DNA of 64,000 nt from Scylla paramamosain (GCF_035594125.1 NC_087156.1:16106497-16170496), one strand, 5' to 3'; positions 12,033 to 30,522 are shown, counted from the stretch's first letter. Made by a program: numbers and translations. The notes: generated by a model from the letters alone, not told the origin.

Positions 12033-14956
12033 AAGACGAAGAGAGGATGGGATTTAGCTGAGCGAGGCGAGTCAGAGGAGGGGAAACTCACAAGCGAAAT
12101 ACTAATAATAGGAATAAACCGCAAACAGAGAGGCGTGATTCGCACTGCACGGATGTAAAGATAATTAATGTGGAAGTGAATAAATTGCCTTGATGAATGA
12201 TGGGCGAAACTTAGGCAGGAGAGAATGTGTCTGTCATGATGCATTGGTTACACCATTAACTTATGATTATTTTGAGTTCCATCACATTATATTCATTAAA
12301 ACTACGTCTGTTCATATTTATTATTTTTATTGACATTATTACCGTCATCATTATTATTTTTTTCATCATTATAATATAGATTAAGTGTACAAATATAGAC
12401 CAGAAGTGAAAGAATAAACATTTGGATTGTTCATTGGCTTTCTGACTTGCTTTATTCACCAACAGTTCGCCTTGGCAATAATTCTTACCGAACCCACAAA
12501 TCTTCCTGCGAACGCTGGACGGAACAGTCTGCGCGAACCACTAATGCTTCGAGTGCTTCGAATCATATCGTTCATACATTAGATATAATTTCTTGGAACT
12601 GTTTACCTTCGCGTATGAGTGAGAGACTGATCAAGAGCTACAAACTCATAAGAAAAAAAAAAAAAAAGAGAGAAAAATCTAAATTCGCTGTATTGCCGTT
12701 AATCAAAAGAGAAAATAAAGGGTAGTTTGAGTTATAGTACATTTCATTTTATTCTTTATATCACCTATCAGCATCACCATACAACAACAACAATAGCAAC
12801 AGTAACACCAAGGGCTATCAGGTTGCGGCGCGTCGGGTTCGGTTCTCCAGGCCGGCATCTCCTCGCATCAAAAGGTCTTGTGGTGTTCCGTCACAAACTC
12901 TTACCCATAAATTCATTAATATCTGCTAGCGTAATACCCCCGCGCCGTCTGGTATCGAGGCTCCATCAGCGGGTGTCGGGAGGTAATGTTGGCCACGTGA
13001 ACAGATCAGGTCAGGTAGGTCACTCTTATCAGATCCCACAGTCACCCTTGACAAGCCCGGCCAGTGCAGACTACCCGCGCTGTCCCAAGCTTCGCCTCGA
13101 GGTCGGCCTGGCTGGCTTGTTCCCTCGCTGGTTGTATTTTCTCTTCATTCGAACTCTTATCCCAGTCAAGATTTTGTGCCGCAAGTAACCGTGGCGAAGT
13201 GGAATCCTGCCGAAATTTCACGGCGGCTGCAAGTGGGTTTGGCTGACAAAAACTCAATCGAGATGTTGGAGCGTTTAGTCCTGACCCAATATGGCACCAG
13301 CGGGGGAGGGAGCAATCAGGGATCATTACGCCTTGCCGATGATGGAGATGATAACCCGCAAATCATTCTCCTCTAACTAGATGGACGGCTAGCGCTCCAC
13401 TTCTCCCTCTCTCCTTCCCTCCACGGCGCCCTAGGCTTGTCACCACTCCAGGCGGGTCCGCATTGCGGTTCCCCGCTTCCCAGGTGACTGTGATCTTTGA
13501 TAGCACAACGCTCAAAAATGTTTATATTAATATTCAGAATTTCAGAGCTGAACCTTTTGCGGGCAGGCTGGAGGGCTTGTGTCAAGGATGGAGGAAACGG
13601 TAGGTTTCGGCAAGCTAAAAGAAATAAAAGTTTATTGAATATCGTTAGAAAGCATTATTTCAGAGTCCTCGCAGTAAAAGTATTATGTCGAGATAAAAGG
13701 CTTACCTCTGATGGTGGTTGAATTCTTATTTTTATTTATTTTGTGAGCAAATACGTTAATTTACTGAGCAAATAGGGTTCGGCTTGGATAAGCAAAACGT
13801 ACCTCACACGCTATTCACTTTTACATACATATAAACTATTGCCAAATATGTTGGTGCTTCATGTGAAGCCTCGTGTGCTGGTCAGGTTTGAAGGAGTATT
13901 GACACAGGCCGCAGCCAAGACACAGCATCTGGCGCTACAGCAACACATGGAGACGTAGGATCATAAACTAAACAATGAAAAAAAAAAAAAAAGGAACAGG
14001 TGTACGTACGTAAGATCGTAAAACCAAACAATAAAAAGAGGTGTCATGATTGCCTCACGAGCGTGTGGCGGTGCGAGCATAGTTCCCGCCTCGCACGCTG
14101 ATTTGCCCGCACCGCTGACCAATGAATCATCCCCACCATGTGTCAGAGAGAAGACGCCACCGATCAACGCCGAAATATTTTGTAGCACTAAATCTCACCA
14201 TTCAGAAAGTGACTCACAGTATAAATTCATTGATCTAAAACATTCACATAAACTGTTGAAAACTTTAGCAGGTTATTCTCCTTCGCCCCTTAATCCCGCG
14301 ATGATGCAGAAGCGGACGAGAAAGAGTCAAGCTGGCAATCAGTACCGCGTGCCCGGCGAGTCGGTTACTAACTAGACTGTGTGCTTAATTGTGTCCTTGA
14401 TCTACTCATACATCTGCTTCCCTGGTGAGTGTACTGACCACGGTGTGCGTCGAGGGGTGTTTGAGATGGTGGTGATGGTGGGGTGAGTGGTGGTGATGAT
14501 GTGGAGTGAGGAAGGGTAGCAGGAAAGGAATGACATTTAGAACAGCCTCGCCTCGCCTCACCTCGCCGCATGTCCAGTGACTAGGCAGGGATGGTGACAA
14601 GGCTCTTGCCATGTTTGCTTTGCTTTATCAAATCAAGGCCTCTGTTGGTGCTTTAGTCTGCGTGTATTCGTGTATAATCCTCTGCTTTAGAATGCCTGTT
14701 TACTTAGGTCTGTTTTTTTATACATATATTTTTGTTTCTGATTTGAATCGCAGCATTAGGACTTGTTATAACGGAGGCTCAAGCACGCCAGGTCTCCTCC
14801 CCGCTGAGTGGATGGACTTTCATGATGCTCGGGAAAAAAAAAAAAGCTGCATATAAGCAGGAACATGAACTTTCAGTCTACAATTCCGTAGCTTTATCTT
14901 TTTATTACCACAGATGCTTTGCCAGGAAGTAAATGTAGAGAGCTTATTTTTGTAGC

Positions 14957-14957
<1 letters not shown>
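12030..14957. other. Low-repeat stretch, no gene recognised
   Basis: About 2.9 kb of mixed AT-rich (12.2-12.7 kb) and more GC-rich DNA (12.8-13.5 kb). The frame at 12727-13188 (plus strand) is 153 codons long and not low-complexity, but it resembles no family I know and lacks supporting signals. A-rich runs occur at about 12652-12667 and 13978-13992. Confidence 0.5.

Positions 14958-14999
<42 letters not shown>
14958..14999. repeat. (GT)n microsatellite
   Basis: A pure GT tract of 21 units. Confidence 0.97.
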
Positions 15000-15000
<1 letters not shown>

Positions 15001-15080
15001 GTCACTGCCTTCCTCCATCTGTGGTTGGTACAGGAGAGCTGCGGTCACTTAGTCTGATTAAAGGTGGTTTTGTGTTTGTC

Positions 15081-15083
<3 letters not shown>

Positions 15084-15150
<67 letters not shown>
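15084..15150. repeat. (CT)n microsatellite
   Basis: A pure CT tract of about 33 units. Confidence 0.97.
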
Positions 15151-15153
<3 letters not shown>

Positions 15154-15261
15154 ATTTGCTTCTATTTTAAAAGGTTTCGTTCTGTATTTCAGGCAATTAC
15201 CTCATCGCTGTTGCACTCCTGCTGCTCTCAGTGTTGTTTGCTCTTTACTTGCCCCAGACGT

Positions 15262-15417
15262 TCCCCACCCACCCACCCACCTACCTACCCGCTCCTTCCC
15301 TCCATCCCTCCCTCGATCACCCTCTCTTCCACTCCCTCCATTCCTCCCCTCCTCCCAGTCTCCCCTTCACCTACTCCCTTCCCTTATCACCCCCGCTTCC
15401 TTCTCCTCTCTCCATCC

Positions 15418-15489
<72 letters not shown>

Positions 15490-15540
15490 TCCTTTCCTGT
15501 CCCTCTCTCCCTTCCCCCTGTCCTTTCCTCCCTTCACGCC
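15262..15540. repeat. Pyrimidine-rich stretch enclosing (CT)n
   Basis: About 280 bp is nearly all C and T on the plus strand, with CCCA/CCTCC units and a pure (CT)n at 15423-15487. It has no coding meaning. Confidence 0.85.
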
Positions 15541-18500
15541 ATTATTGCTCCTTTATTTTTTTTCAGTAGAATAAACAATGAAGTATAATAATTTCAATTG
15601 AACTTCTTTGTAATAATGAAGATAAGACGAAGAATAAACAGTGCAACCAAAATCCATATTAATAAGAGATGCGACCTAAGTGAAAGGGTTAGGGGGGTGA
15701 GAGATGGGAAGCAGGTAAGTGTTATGAGCGTTGTGAGAAAGTAAAAAGGAGGTACAAAGGTGTCACGGGTGTTGGATGGGAATGGAAAAGTTAAAAAGTG
15801 TCGTGGGTGTTATGGAAGATGGAGCAAGGCAAGGAGATGAGTGTCAAGATTATTATAGAGGACTAGAGGGGAGCAGATATGTGTCATCAGCAATATGGAA
15901 CAGTAGAGGAGAGTAGAAAAGCGTTAATTTTGGCGATGTAGAAGAATAGAAGATGGAACAGAGAACGGGTTGCTATAAGTAAAATAAATTCAGACAATGT
16001 GATTTTGAAAGATTTTTTGGGGAGTCAGTTTTGTAAGACTGAGTAGGAGAACTGGCATGTTTAAGTAATTGACGATGTGCAAAGGTAGAAAGCGATATAG
16101 GCGTGTATTTGCTTGTTATTAATGTAATACAAGAGAAACATTGTATGAAGTGAGGTATGGAGGTAGAATGAGTCTAGCGAGGAGTCAGGTGGGCGCCGCA
16201 GTGAAGGGCACGTGGGCAGCAGGTGTGTGGGTACTGGAGGTGGTGACGACGGCGCCCATCCAAGGGTCAGCCGTCCTCCGGTCGACCCGCACGCCTGCTG
16301 GACCCTCAGACCCGTTGTTTGGCGTCATTCACCTCAGCGCGACGAGAGCGGCTTATCTGGTCTTTAACTTACAACGGCCGACAGATGCTTGTTCTCCCTG
16401 TAATGTCTCGCTGCACTCGCAGGTACAATTTGTAGTACTAATGGTACGTGGTACGAGAGGAAAAAAAAATGAAGTGGACAGGACCGGCCGAGCAGCACGT
16501 CTCTAGATAATGTGTTCCCCTCTCTCCCTCTTCGTCTCCCGCTCCGCCTGACTGCCCCGCTGCGTGCCATATGATACTGTGAGTCACCCGCGACACAGTC
16601 TGCCCGTAGCAGCCGCCGCTTCGCCCACCTGTCGGCCTCACCGCACGTCGGACGCATTGCTTAATTACACGCTGTGACTTGCACTCCGCTGCCTGCACGT
16701 TTTTCCTTCGTTGTGGGATTCTTGTAAACGAGAATGATTCGCACCCACATAGAAATGGTCGGCAAGATGTTCCGGTAGACGGCGCGGCGTGGACGAGGAT
16801 GCCGCCGCGATGATATAATAGCTTCCTTCCGGCCGAGTGACCGGAAGTGAGGAAGTTGTCTGAGAAAGTCAAACCGCACAGTTCAGGCATGCGGTTTGTG
16901 GCCTTGCCGGCTACTTTTCCGAATAGCTTCGTTCAGCATCGCTACAGAGGGAGCGAGATAGGACACTGGCAAATTTTTACTGATGTAGTTTTTATCATAT
17001 GATTCTGGATAGACGATAACCTTGTGGAAATTCGAAAGGTGATGACGCTGCCGAGGGTGTCCTGCTAACGGCTGCAAGGAGTCTCACGGCGGCAGCAGAT
17101 CGAGAAGTGACCGGCGGAGTGAAAGACGGGCGCAAACAATAAAATTAAACGAGTGGGGGAGGGAAAAAAAATAGAAGAAAATTGAGGGGGAAAGTACAGA
17201 CCAGTGACTTTGAGATATTAAGAACAAGGATTAATGGAACACCTGGGTGAGTGTTGCCGGTGGAGGGAGAGGGGTGGGCGGTTGGTGGGTTAGGGGGTTT
17301 GAAAAACGCAGGAAAATATCACTTGGTAACACGACGCCGAAAATGTGAAGAGTATAAATCCATTAACACCAAAGTATACAAAACCTGTAAAGAAAATAAA
17401 ATGCTGGAGGAAAAGATGGTTCCACCCACACCGGCGGGAGGGAGAGCGAGGGAGTGAGAGAGATGCTTCTCACCTCTTCACAAATTTCACTTGCCCACAT
17501 AAACAAGTACTTAGCGATTCGACATCCCTCTCTCAAGGACGTGGCTGTCACAGGATATATTGCTAAACATATATAGATTATTTTACTACACCACTCTTCA
17601 GTGTTTGGTGATAAGGGCTCTTCAGGTATAACGGAATTTGATCACCGAATCACCTGAATTTTTCCTTATAGATTTTATTTCCGATCTCTCTTCGTCTCAC
17701 AGGATGAGTAGCTAGCAGGGTATACCCGTTCAGATCTCACCGTATAATCTAGCTGGCTGTGATTACCGCACGAGGCGTATAAGCGTCAGAAGTGTGAGAC
17801 AAAGGTGTGCAAAGTTGGCTGTCCGTGTCATCGCCAAAAATGTTTGCGTCTCAATTAGCTTGAATCTTAAATCTTGGCGAGCGTGCATGGTATTTCATTT
17901 CTATTTTGGCGCACTTGCCCTCAGCGCCGCCCTCCGTCACGGGTGTGAATAGGTGTTCTGCTCGGTGTACAATTATCTGCTGGGGTTTACTGATGCCCGA
18001 CCGTCCAACCCTGAGTCCCGACACCACCTCTCACCCCGAGGCCAACCTTGAAGGCACATATGGCAATATCCATTTTCCAGTGTTTTTTTGTTCTCCTTCG
18101 TATATCGCGTGACGTCTCGCGGGGCTTTTTTTTCATCAATAATCGAGAAGCAAAAGTAATAACAGTGAAGGGAAGGAGAAGGAGAGGGAGGAATAGCAGA
18201 GGGTGCAGTACATCCTCCTCGTTTCCATTACAATGATTACGGAAAAGAGACACCCCAGCGCCCCAGTTGTCGGCCACCTGGATATTGGCTCCACACTGAC
18301 GGGGCTAAAAATGCGATGAAAAAGTTCGGTACTAGAAGTCATTACGTGCGAGGCCAACATTGCGCCGCTCACCCGCCAAATGTGACTCGCGCTGCCCGTG
18401 ACCGGAAGCCTCCTGAGCAAACGTCGGAAGATGACCATCAGGCGGCAGCAACCACCCACGTCCCACAACTGTCGGCCGCCGGGAATTAGGGCCGATGGTG

Positions 18501-18630
18501 GAATTTGGGAGATTAATGTTGCTCGTCTACTGCAGTCTTGAGGCCAAGGAAACTGCGCTCTCGTCCTCTCCCTGCACCCCCTCCCTCAATTTGCTCTTTC
18601 TTTCCCTCATCTTCTTTCTTATTCTTCTGT
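15541..18630. other. Low-repeat stretch, no gene recognised
   Basis: About 3 kb. The part at 15.6-16.1 kb is AT- and purine-rich, and 16.15-17.1 kb is relatively CpG-rich. Overlapping open frames on both strands at 16.4-16.9 kb show no known motifs. Confidence 0.5.
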
Positions 18631-18719
18631 TTCTTTCCTTCTTTCCTTCCTTCCTTCCTTCCTTCCTTCCTTCCTTCCTTCCGTCCTTCTTTCTTTCCTT
18701 TCCTTCTCCTTCTCCTCGA
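18631..18719. repeat. (TTCC)n tetranucleotide tract
   Basis: An imperfect TTCC repeat grading into CTT/TTCTCC. It forms the pyrimidine tract of a splice-acceptor-like AG at 18723-18724. Confidence 0.9.
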
Positions 18720-18724
18720 TGCAG

Positions 18725-18817
18725 GCAAGGGACGCGAGCACCAGACTGTTACCACGTGCGGGAGTCATCGTCACGCTCATTGCAAGTTTCTTTTCCACAT
18801 TCCCACAAACACTGGAA
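18725..18817 (+). other. Candidate exon, 93 nt, open in phase 0
   Basis: This segment lies between a strong pyrimidine tract ending in GCAG (18721-18724) and a GTAAGA donor (18818). It is exactly 31 codons and open, with a hydrophobic stretch (VIVTLIASFFSTF). No homology is recognised. The acceptor tract is itself a TTCC microsatellite, so the match may be accidental. Confidence 0.15.
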
Positions 18818-20584
18818 GTAAGAAGCGTAATTCTTAAAACCCGAACTATATGCGGGGCAATTTCAATGATTTTGCGTATAGTTTCAGACAAATATAACAA
18901 AGAAGAATCGTTGTTATGTTATCTAGTTCTATACGGAAATGAGATAGAAAGAACTGATGTAATGTTTTATAAGTTTCAGTTATCGTGAAACGGAGGAAAA
19001 ATCAATAGTTGCGTGATCATATTGTGATGGAAAACAGAACCCGTCGTTAGCTGTGTCAGGTAGGCGGGATCAGGACCACCTCTGGGCCTTACGAGAGATA
19101 CAGACGTCCTAGTAATGTGCATATCTCTTCCTGGATTCACTGGACCTTCTGAGAAAAAGCCCCGCGTGTGATGACGGTCTCGTGTGACGCCCTACGTGTC
19201 ACCGCGGAAGAAACAATGGTGGAGATGGCACGACAGGCCGCCGGGGTAGGCTGGCACTTCTCACAATCTCCCCGACACGATAGACCGAATTGATACACAT
19301 TCCTCGTCCCCTGGAATTATTTTTTTTGATTGTGTCTGAGTCTGAAACTACAGTATGTTGCCATGCAAATAAAATTGTTTGGTAGTTATATTTTTGTAGT
19401 GTTTCTTAATATTCAGAAAACGTTGCAAATACCCAAACAATCCTCAGTTAACAAAATAAGTGTACCGAAATTAATCACGAGACTCGTCCAAAGAAAGATG
19501 AAGTACAAAAGCAGAGATAGCCAAGGCATTTTAGTTCACATGTTTCATCATTCTGGTTTTGTTTAGAGCTTATTCTGTATAAAAGATGATAAGTATAACA
19601 AATTTCAAATAAAATAGTAAAAAAAATTTAAACATTAATAACTGCTGTGATAACATAAATCCTACTCTTATTAGAAGATCAATGAAAATTAATGAATACT
19701 TGTATAAGCAGGTTTTTCTGCGTATAGATTGTAAAATTACTAGTTAATGGACCAGAGAGGGGCTTTTACATCATCAGAGGTAAGGGACCGATTGAGAATA
19801 AACATCAGGAAATTGCATGACGCCTCTGCACCTAAATTGGCCTGCAAGAGCCTCATAGTCACAGTACTTAATCACCCCGTCACTTCCTGCAGTGCGTGGC
19901 TGCTCTCGCCTCGCTCCCTTCCCTGCCAGCTGGCGGCGAGGTGGCGTGAGATGCTGCCGTCACTCAACTGTTTGTGTTGTGGCAACTGACCAGACGAGAG
20001 CGGGAAGAAATTATACTCATGAAAATGGTTCGTTACACATTCCTCGTACCTTCTCTCGAGGCGACAGGAATCATTAGGTAAGAAGCGTCGACGAACAAAA
20101 GTGTGGTAATGTTGACCTATGTTGTTCTTTTTTTGTAGTGTCTATTTTCGATATCGTTCTTTATGAGAGAGTGGTTGTAGACTCTCCTGCCTTGGTAACG
20201 GACCAGGCTGCTCGGAAATGTGCCTCAAGCAGATACTAACACTATTTATTCGCTCAGCCTTACCGTTTTTGCCTGAAATACCAAAGAATATAAAGTTTAC
20301 TACCTGAGCGATGGGCAGATGTATAAAACAGTGTTGTTAGTGGGCATTGTAAGGAGTTCATTAATTCTGTAGAAGTTTTCGATCAGTATCATGTGGTAAA
20401 TGAAAGAACAGTTGTGGTGGTGTTGGTTTGCGTAGCCTGGCCACCTCGGGGATGAATGAATGAGTGATTGGATGAATGAATGTTATTTGGATTTACTGGG
20501 ATATGTGTGAGAGAATGTAATGATGAGTGTGAGTTATTTGTAACTTGTTCTTTGACGCTTTTGATTGATTTATTTTTTTTACCG
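18818..20584. other. Unique, AT-rich sequence, no gene seen
   Basis: No repeat array or coding similarity seen. AT content is highest at about 19.3-19.75 kb. Confidence 0.5.
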
Positions 20585-20615
<31 letters not shown>

Positions 20616-20616
20616 T
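20585..20616. repeat. (CAT)n microsatellite
   Basis: Ten CAT units, giving a His or Met run in open frames. Confidence 0.95.
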
Positions 20617-20871
20617 GTCATTATCATCAGTTCAGGTGGTCTCGTGTCATCTGTCTCCTGTCGTTTCGCACTCATACAATCATTAGTGGATCACCGCGGC
20701 AGGCAAGTGTTGATTATGGGAGAAACTACAGAGTGCTTAGAGAGGACCGTGAGTGTGTCGCCTCGTCCCCCGCGGCGGCACTTTCTCAGACCTGAGGCAT
20801 ATTAAAGTAATGTCCGATAACTGTCAATGATACTCTTATTTTCAAGATTTTTTAAATTTATTTATGGCACC

Positions 20872-24276
<3,405 letters not shown>

Positions 24277-24312
24277 ACATCATCATCATCATCATTATCA
24301 CCATCATCATAT
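24277..24312. repeat. (CAT)n microsatellite
   Basis: CAT units with one TAT and one CAC interruption. Confidence 0.92.
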
Positions 24313-24400
24313 TCCAATAACCATGATTTCAGTAAAGGACAGAGGCTTACCCTTACATGGGGGGCGATTAAGCCATATACCAAGTCATGGTGGCTTAGGA

Positions 24401-24428
24401 CACACACACACACACACACACACACACC
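24401..24428. repeat. (CA)n microsatellite
   Basis: A pure CA tract of about 14 units, 75 bp before a much longer one. Confidence 0.95.
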
Positions 24429-24502
24429 ATGCCTATCACCCTGTATAAAGTAATTTTCTTTCCCTGTATTGAATTCCAATAACTATAAAAATTTTGATCT
24501 TG

Positions 24503-25630
<1,128 letters not shown>

Positions 25631-25720
25631 TTTTTTTTTTTTTTTTTAGAGACTGCCACGTGTAGGCCTGCCGGCTTCTTGCAGTTTTCCTTATCTTCTT
25701 ATGTTATGTTCTTGTGTCAC
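25631..25720 (-). repeat. Interspersed repeat family A, copy 1, with poly(A)-like end
   Basis: A T run at 25631-25647 is followed by AGAGACTGCCACGTGTAGGC and then GCCGGCTTCTTGCAG. The same core occurs inverted at 53244-53320 (TACACGTGGCAGTC) and in this orientation at 58493-58550. Read on the minus strand, the element ends in an A run. I remember this core as common in decapod DNA, but no search was done. Confidence 0.8.
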
Positions 25721-26447
25721 GATACTTTTCTCCCTTGAAGAAAACTTGCGCAAATGAGAAACTTGAAACAAGGAAAAGAAATGAACAGCGACTGAAAGCA
25801 AGATGTGAAAGAAATAGTAATTACATTTAATGCTGGTAATACCAAGATATCTCTATTAGAACTGATTCCTGACTCAACATAATATTACCACCGTGGGTAC
25901 ATGCATTCAAGCACCAATATAAACTTGTTTGAAGTTTAAGAAAGAAATGAATACAGAGTGAGGTGCATTAAAGGAAACCAGCGAGAGTGGAAGGAAGGAA
26001 AAGGAGAAGGAGAAAGAGGAGAAGGAGCAAGAGGAGGAGGAAGGGAAGGAGGAAAAGGAGGAGGGGGGACTGTCAGGAGCATTGGGGAAAAAGGCGATGG
26101 GGGGATGGGGGAGAAGTGTGGGGTTGGTTGGTCGCCGTGAGGGTAAAAGAGGAAGGAGTGAGTTAAAGGAAGGAAGGGGGTGGGGGAGGGAGGGAGGCAC
26201 GAAGGGAAGTAAAGAGAGGAGGAGGTGGGCGGGTCAGGGGTCAGGCGTGGCGGAGTCCACTAATATGATAGAGCTCCTGTCAGTCTTGCCATACGGAGGG
26301 CGTGTGTTGGCGGGCGTCAGGACACAGGTGGCGCAGGACTCCTTTGATATCCTGTGCTGTCTGCCGCGAGGGAGGAGTGTTGGCCATATGCTAACTGTAT
26401 GCTTATATATTTCACTGTGTATTTATTAGCTTATGTACTTTTCCTAT

Positions 26448-26484
<37 letters not shown>

Positions 26485-27383
26485 GAATGGGAGATAGTTG
26501 AGTACATTACAGAAAGTGGTTTAGGAACATAGAAATATGAATGGTCATACTTATTATCTACTTATTTATTTCACTGTATACATCCTCGGTTCTGCGGTCT
26601 CATTTTTAGGGAGCGGAATCGTAAGTGACCAGTTTTTATAGCGTTTTCTGTCCTTGGCCGGCCATTGTGACTTGTATAAAAGAAGAAGATAGATAACATT
26701 CACCTACGTTCCTTATTTTCTCAGCCTTATTCAGTTTTCTAGGAAGTGAAGGATGACTGAATGAATCCCCATAAAGGCCATGAAAAATATCAATGCCACG
26801 GAAAGAATAAAGGGAAAACAAAACACGCAGTCACTCCATAAACGTAGTGTAAAAATGATACCCGAAATCTTTGGACGAACTCCACTGCATCGCCTCTCAC
26901 AGTCTGCCTTGATCCTCGCCAGTCACTCGCCGCGCAATTATGGCAATTTGAAACACGCGGCTTAATAGGAGGAGTGACTAAAGGCGCTGGAAATGGAGAG
27001 GAACAATGGTGGCTTTAGAGCTGCCTCGGGTATTTCCCCTCACGCTTGTTCCCTTTGTCTTTGCTTCCTTACTCATGTCAGCGGTACCTTCTTGTTATGC
27101 CGCCTTTAAACTGTGCCTCTGCTTTACTCCATGTATCTGAAGACGCTGCATGTAAACTTTCATTTAATTACAGACTCACCTAAATGACCAAAGTAATATG
27201 TGGAGGAAGATCAAAAATTATCATGATTTGTAACACGATTATTACCTGTTGATTAGTAAATGTAGAACACGTGTAACATCGAAAGTAAGCCAACTAGTGT
27301 AATTTAGTATACTGACGGAGTTTATTGAATGTTCCAAGAATGCGTTTGCTTGTGTTTCTATTTTTTCTCTCCCTCTTCCTCAG
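25721..27383. other. Purine-rich then unique sequence, no gene
   Basis: 25.97-26.25 kb is strongly G/A-rich on the plus strand. A T run of 31 occupies 26450-26480. Nothing coding is recognised up to the candidate exon at 27384. Confidence 0.5.
26450..26480. repeat. Poly(T) run, 31 nt
   Basis: The longest mononucleotide T run in the window. It may be the poly(A) tail of a minus-strand retroposed sequence, but no adjacent element is recognisable. Confidence 0.9.
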
Positions 27384-27430
27384 AGCCACAGAGGCCAGTG
27401 AGGGGGAGGCGTGATCTTCCCTCATGCAAG
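27384..27430 (+). other. Candidate small exon, 47 nt
   Basis: A very strong acceptor (about 25 nt of T/C ending in CAG at 27383) and a CAAG|GTAAGA donor at 27431 bound this segment. One frame is open across it (ending DLPSCK), and an ATG lies at 27424. It could be a micro-exon or a non-coding 5' exon. No homology to test it against. Confidence 0.28.
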
Positions 27431-27473
27431 GTAAGATGCTGCTACTCATTCTTATGACTCACCTTTACCAGTT

Positions 27474-27485
27474 GTGCGCGCGCGC

Positions 27486-27538
<53 letters not shown>
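27474..27538. repeat. (GC)n-(GT)n alternating tract
   Basis: A GCGCGCGCGC run passes without interruption into (GT)n, 65 bp of strictly alternating purine-pyrimidine. It is the best Z-DNA candidate in the window. Confidence 0.95.
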
Positions 27539-27539
<1 letters not shown>

Positions 27540-27923
27540 TTGTTTAAGCCGTGGACTCCACCTGCCCCTTCCTTCCCCACGTGGTGATCTGAAAAAGAAC
27601 GAGTCTTCTTTTTTCCTGCGTCACATTACCCGATCTCTTGTTTCAGAGTGGTATGTGAAGACTCAATAATAACGCCTAGTAATTACGCTCTTTTTTTCTT
27701 TATTGTCTTTCGTAAGGTTTGGAAGGAAGCGAAGGGCGCTGCTGGTGTAATGTGTCGTGGGCCAGTGCTGGGTGCGGGGCAGGGATGGTCGGCCGTGTGT
27801 TTTGTTAAGAGGAAGGAAGGAGTCTTCATAACCTGCTCGATAAATGAACCCAATAAAGTGTATTCACCGCAATAAATGTGCAGACTCGTCACGCTCCCCG
27901 CGACTCCCTCACGACGCACCGGC

Positions 27924-27945
27924 TCCTCCTCCTCCTCCTCCTCCC
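27924..27945. repeat. (CTC)n short microsatellite
   Basis: Seven CTC units within GC-rich sequence. Confidence 0.9.
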
Positions 27946-28400
27946 TGGACACCAGCCGGCTGCTTCTTTCGCGCTCCCTGCTGCTTTCATAGCTTTTCGT
28001 CTCCGCTCGGTGTTTTTCTGTTTATTTACACGGCAAGTAGTTGTGGGGATAAAATACCTCTGGTAAAGAACAAGGAAATTAAAACACCGCTGAAAGGTGA
28101 CGAGTGAAGTGAGCTAAAGTGAAGTGAATTGAGGAGCGAGAGGACAGAAGAGTGACCAAGAGTAGGTCCTTCCTGCAGACACCCCTGACACCTGCTGACG
28201 TGACACATCGCCCACGACTGACAGTCCCGACATCAGGAGGCAGACTTGCCCCCGACCCCAAAAAAGAGGAGACCCGCAGCCTGACCACTTTGTCTCGCAC
28301 ACCTCCACATTTTTCAGTCTCCTTTAACAGGATTTTTGGCCGCTGTGTTTGCACAGTCAGAAAGGCTTTTAATTGAAGGTCACTCAGTTATCTACGCAAG

Positions 28401-29362
<962 letters not shown>

Positions 29363-29376
29363 ATGTGTGTGTGTGT

Positions 29377-29464
<88 letters not shown>
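29363..29464. repeat. (GT)n microsatellite, ~102 bp
   Basis: A GT tract with one GA interruption near 29381, followed by degenerate CTGT units to about 29500. Confidence 0.97.
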
Positions 29465-29466
<2 letters not shown>

Positions 29467-30333
29467 CTGTCTGTCTGTGCGTTTTTTGCCTGTCTGTCTA
29501 TTTACGTATGCATGTATGTATACTGTGTAGGAGCGTGTGTGTGTGCATGAGCACGCGTCGTCAGGCAGTCACTCAAGAAGTCGGAGCACCGTATCAAGCA
29601 TCCGTGAGGGAGCGGGAATGAAAGGGAGAAACTAGGACACTCATACCTCACCTGCGCAGCTCCTCCAACTAATTACACGCAAACGTGATCCAGGTTTCCC
29701 CCCCAAGGCCATGCTCACCTGGCAAGAAACCCAAGTCGTGTGCATCGCCAGCACTGCTACCGCCAGCAGGGTAATTGTGGGTTACAGAGAAGTGGCCCGA
29801 TTCGGAGGTGACCCTGAGTAATTCCCGCCGCATTGACTCGGCCTGTGATCCAACTCGCACCGGCGGGCCGCACTCAAGGCTGTTCCGGAGTGCTCTCTGT
29901 GGCGACTCCGGTGCTGCTCCTTGTTCAGCAGTGTGGCCTCCCGCATAGCTGAACTGGTAGCTTTGTGTTGGGAGGATATAAGTGAGGAGAGAGAGAGAAA
30001 AAAAAAAAGAGAGAAAAAAGGGTTATTTCAGGGTCTTACCTTCAGGGAGACTTGGGAGGGACATGAGTTATTGTGTGTGTTGATTTATTTTTTGTTATTC
30101 CTTTCCTGTTTGCTGTGTGGTAAGATCGTGAACGCGTTATGCCTTGGCCACACTTTACGTTTGAATCGCCCTCATGGATAATGCAGCGCTTATTGAGTCG
30201 CAATGCACGTCGCGAGGAGGAACGGGCCGCTTCCGTGAGGCGTGACGCTGACTGCTGGGAGACAAAGCGACGCCCGGACTTGTTACCTGTTGACCCTCCC
30301 AGCTAAGAATGTAGAGGACAGTGTATTTTTTCT

Positions 30334-30346
30334 GTTGTTGTTGTTG

Positions 30347-30440
<94 letters not shown>
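30334..30440. repeat. (TTG)n-(GT)n compound microsatellite
   Basis: Six TTG units run directly into about 46 GT units. Confidence 0.97.
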
Positions 30441-30442
<2 letters not shown>

Positions 30443-30518
30443 CACGAAATTGTATTAATCTTTCTTTATGTATTTAATCCCCACACGCGCGAGGAAACAT
30501 TTTATCGCTATAAATCTG

Positions 30519-30522
<4 letters not shown>

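Noticed and set aside
17755..17780. miR-2-like seed (ATCACAGCCAGCT) on the minus strand
   Set aside because: The 5' arm needed for a miR-2 hairpin is missing. The nearby GTTGGCTGTCC is in direct, not inverted, orientation, so no precursor fold is seen.
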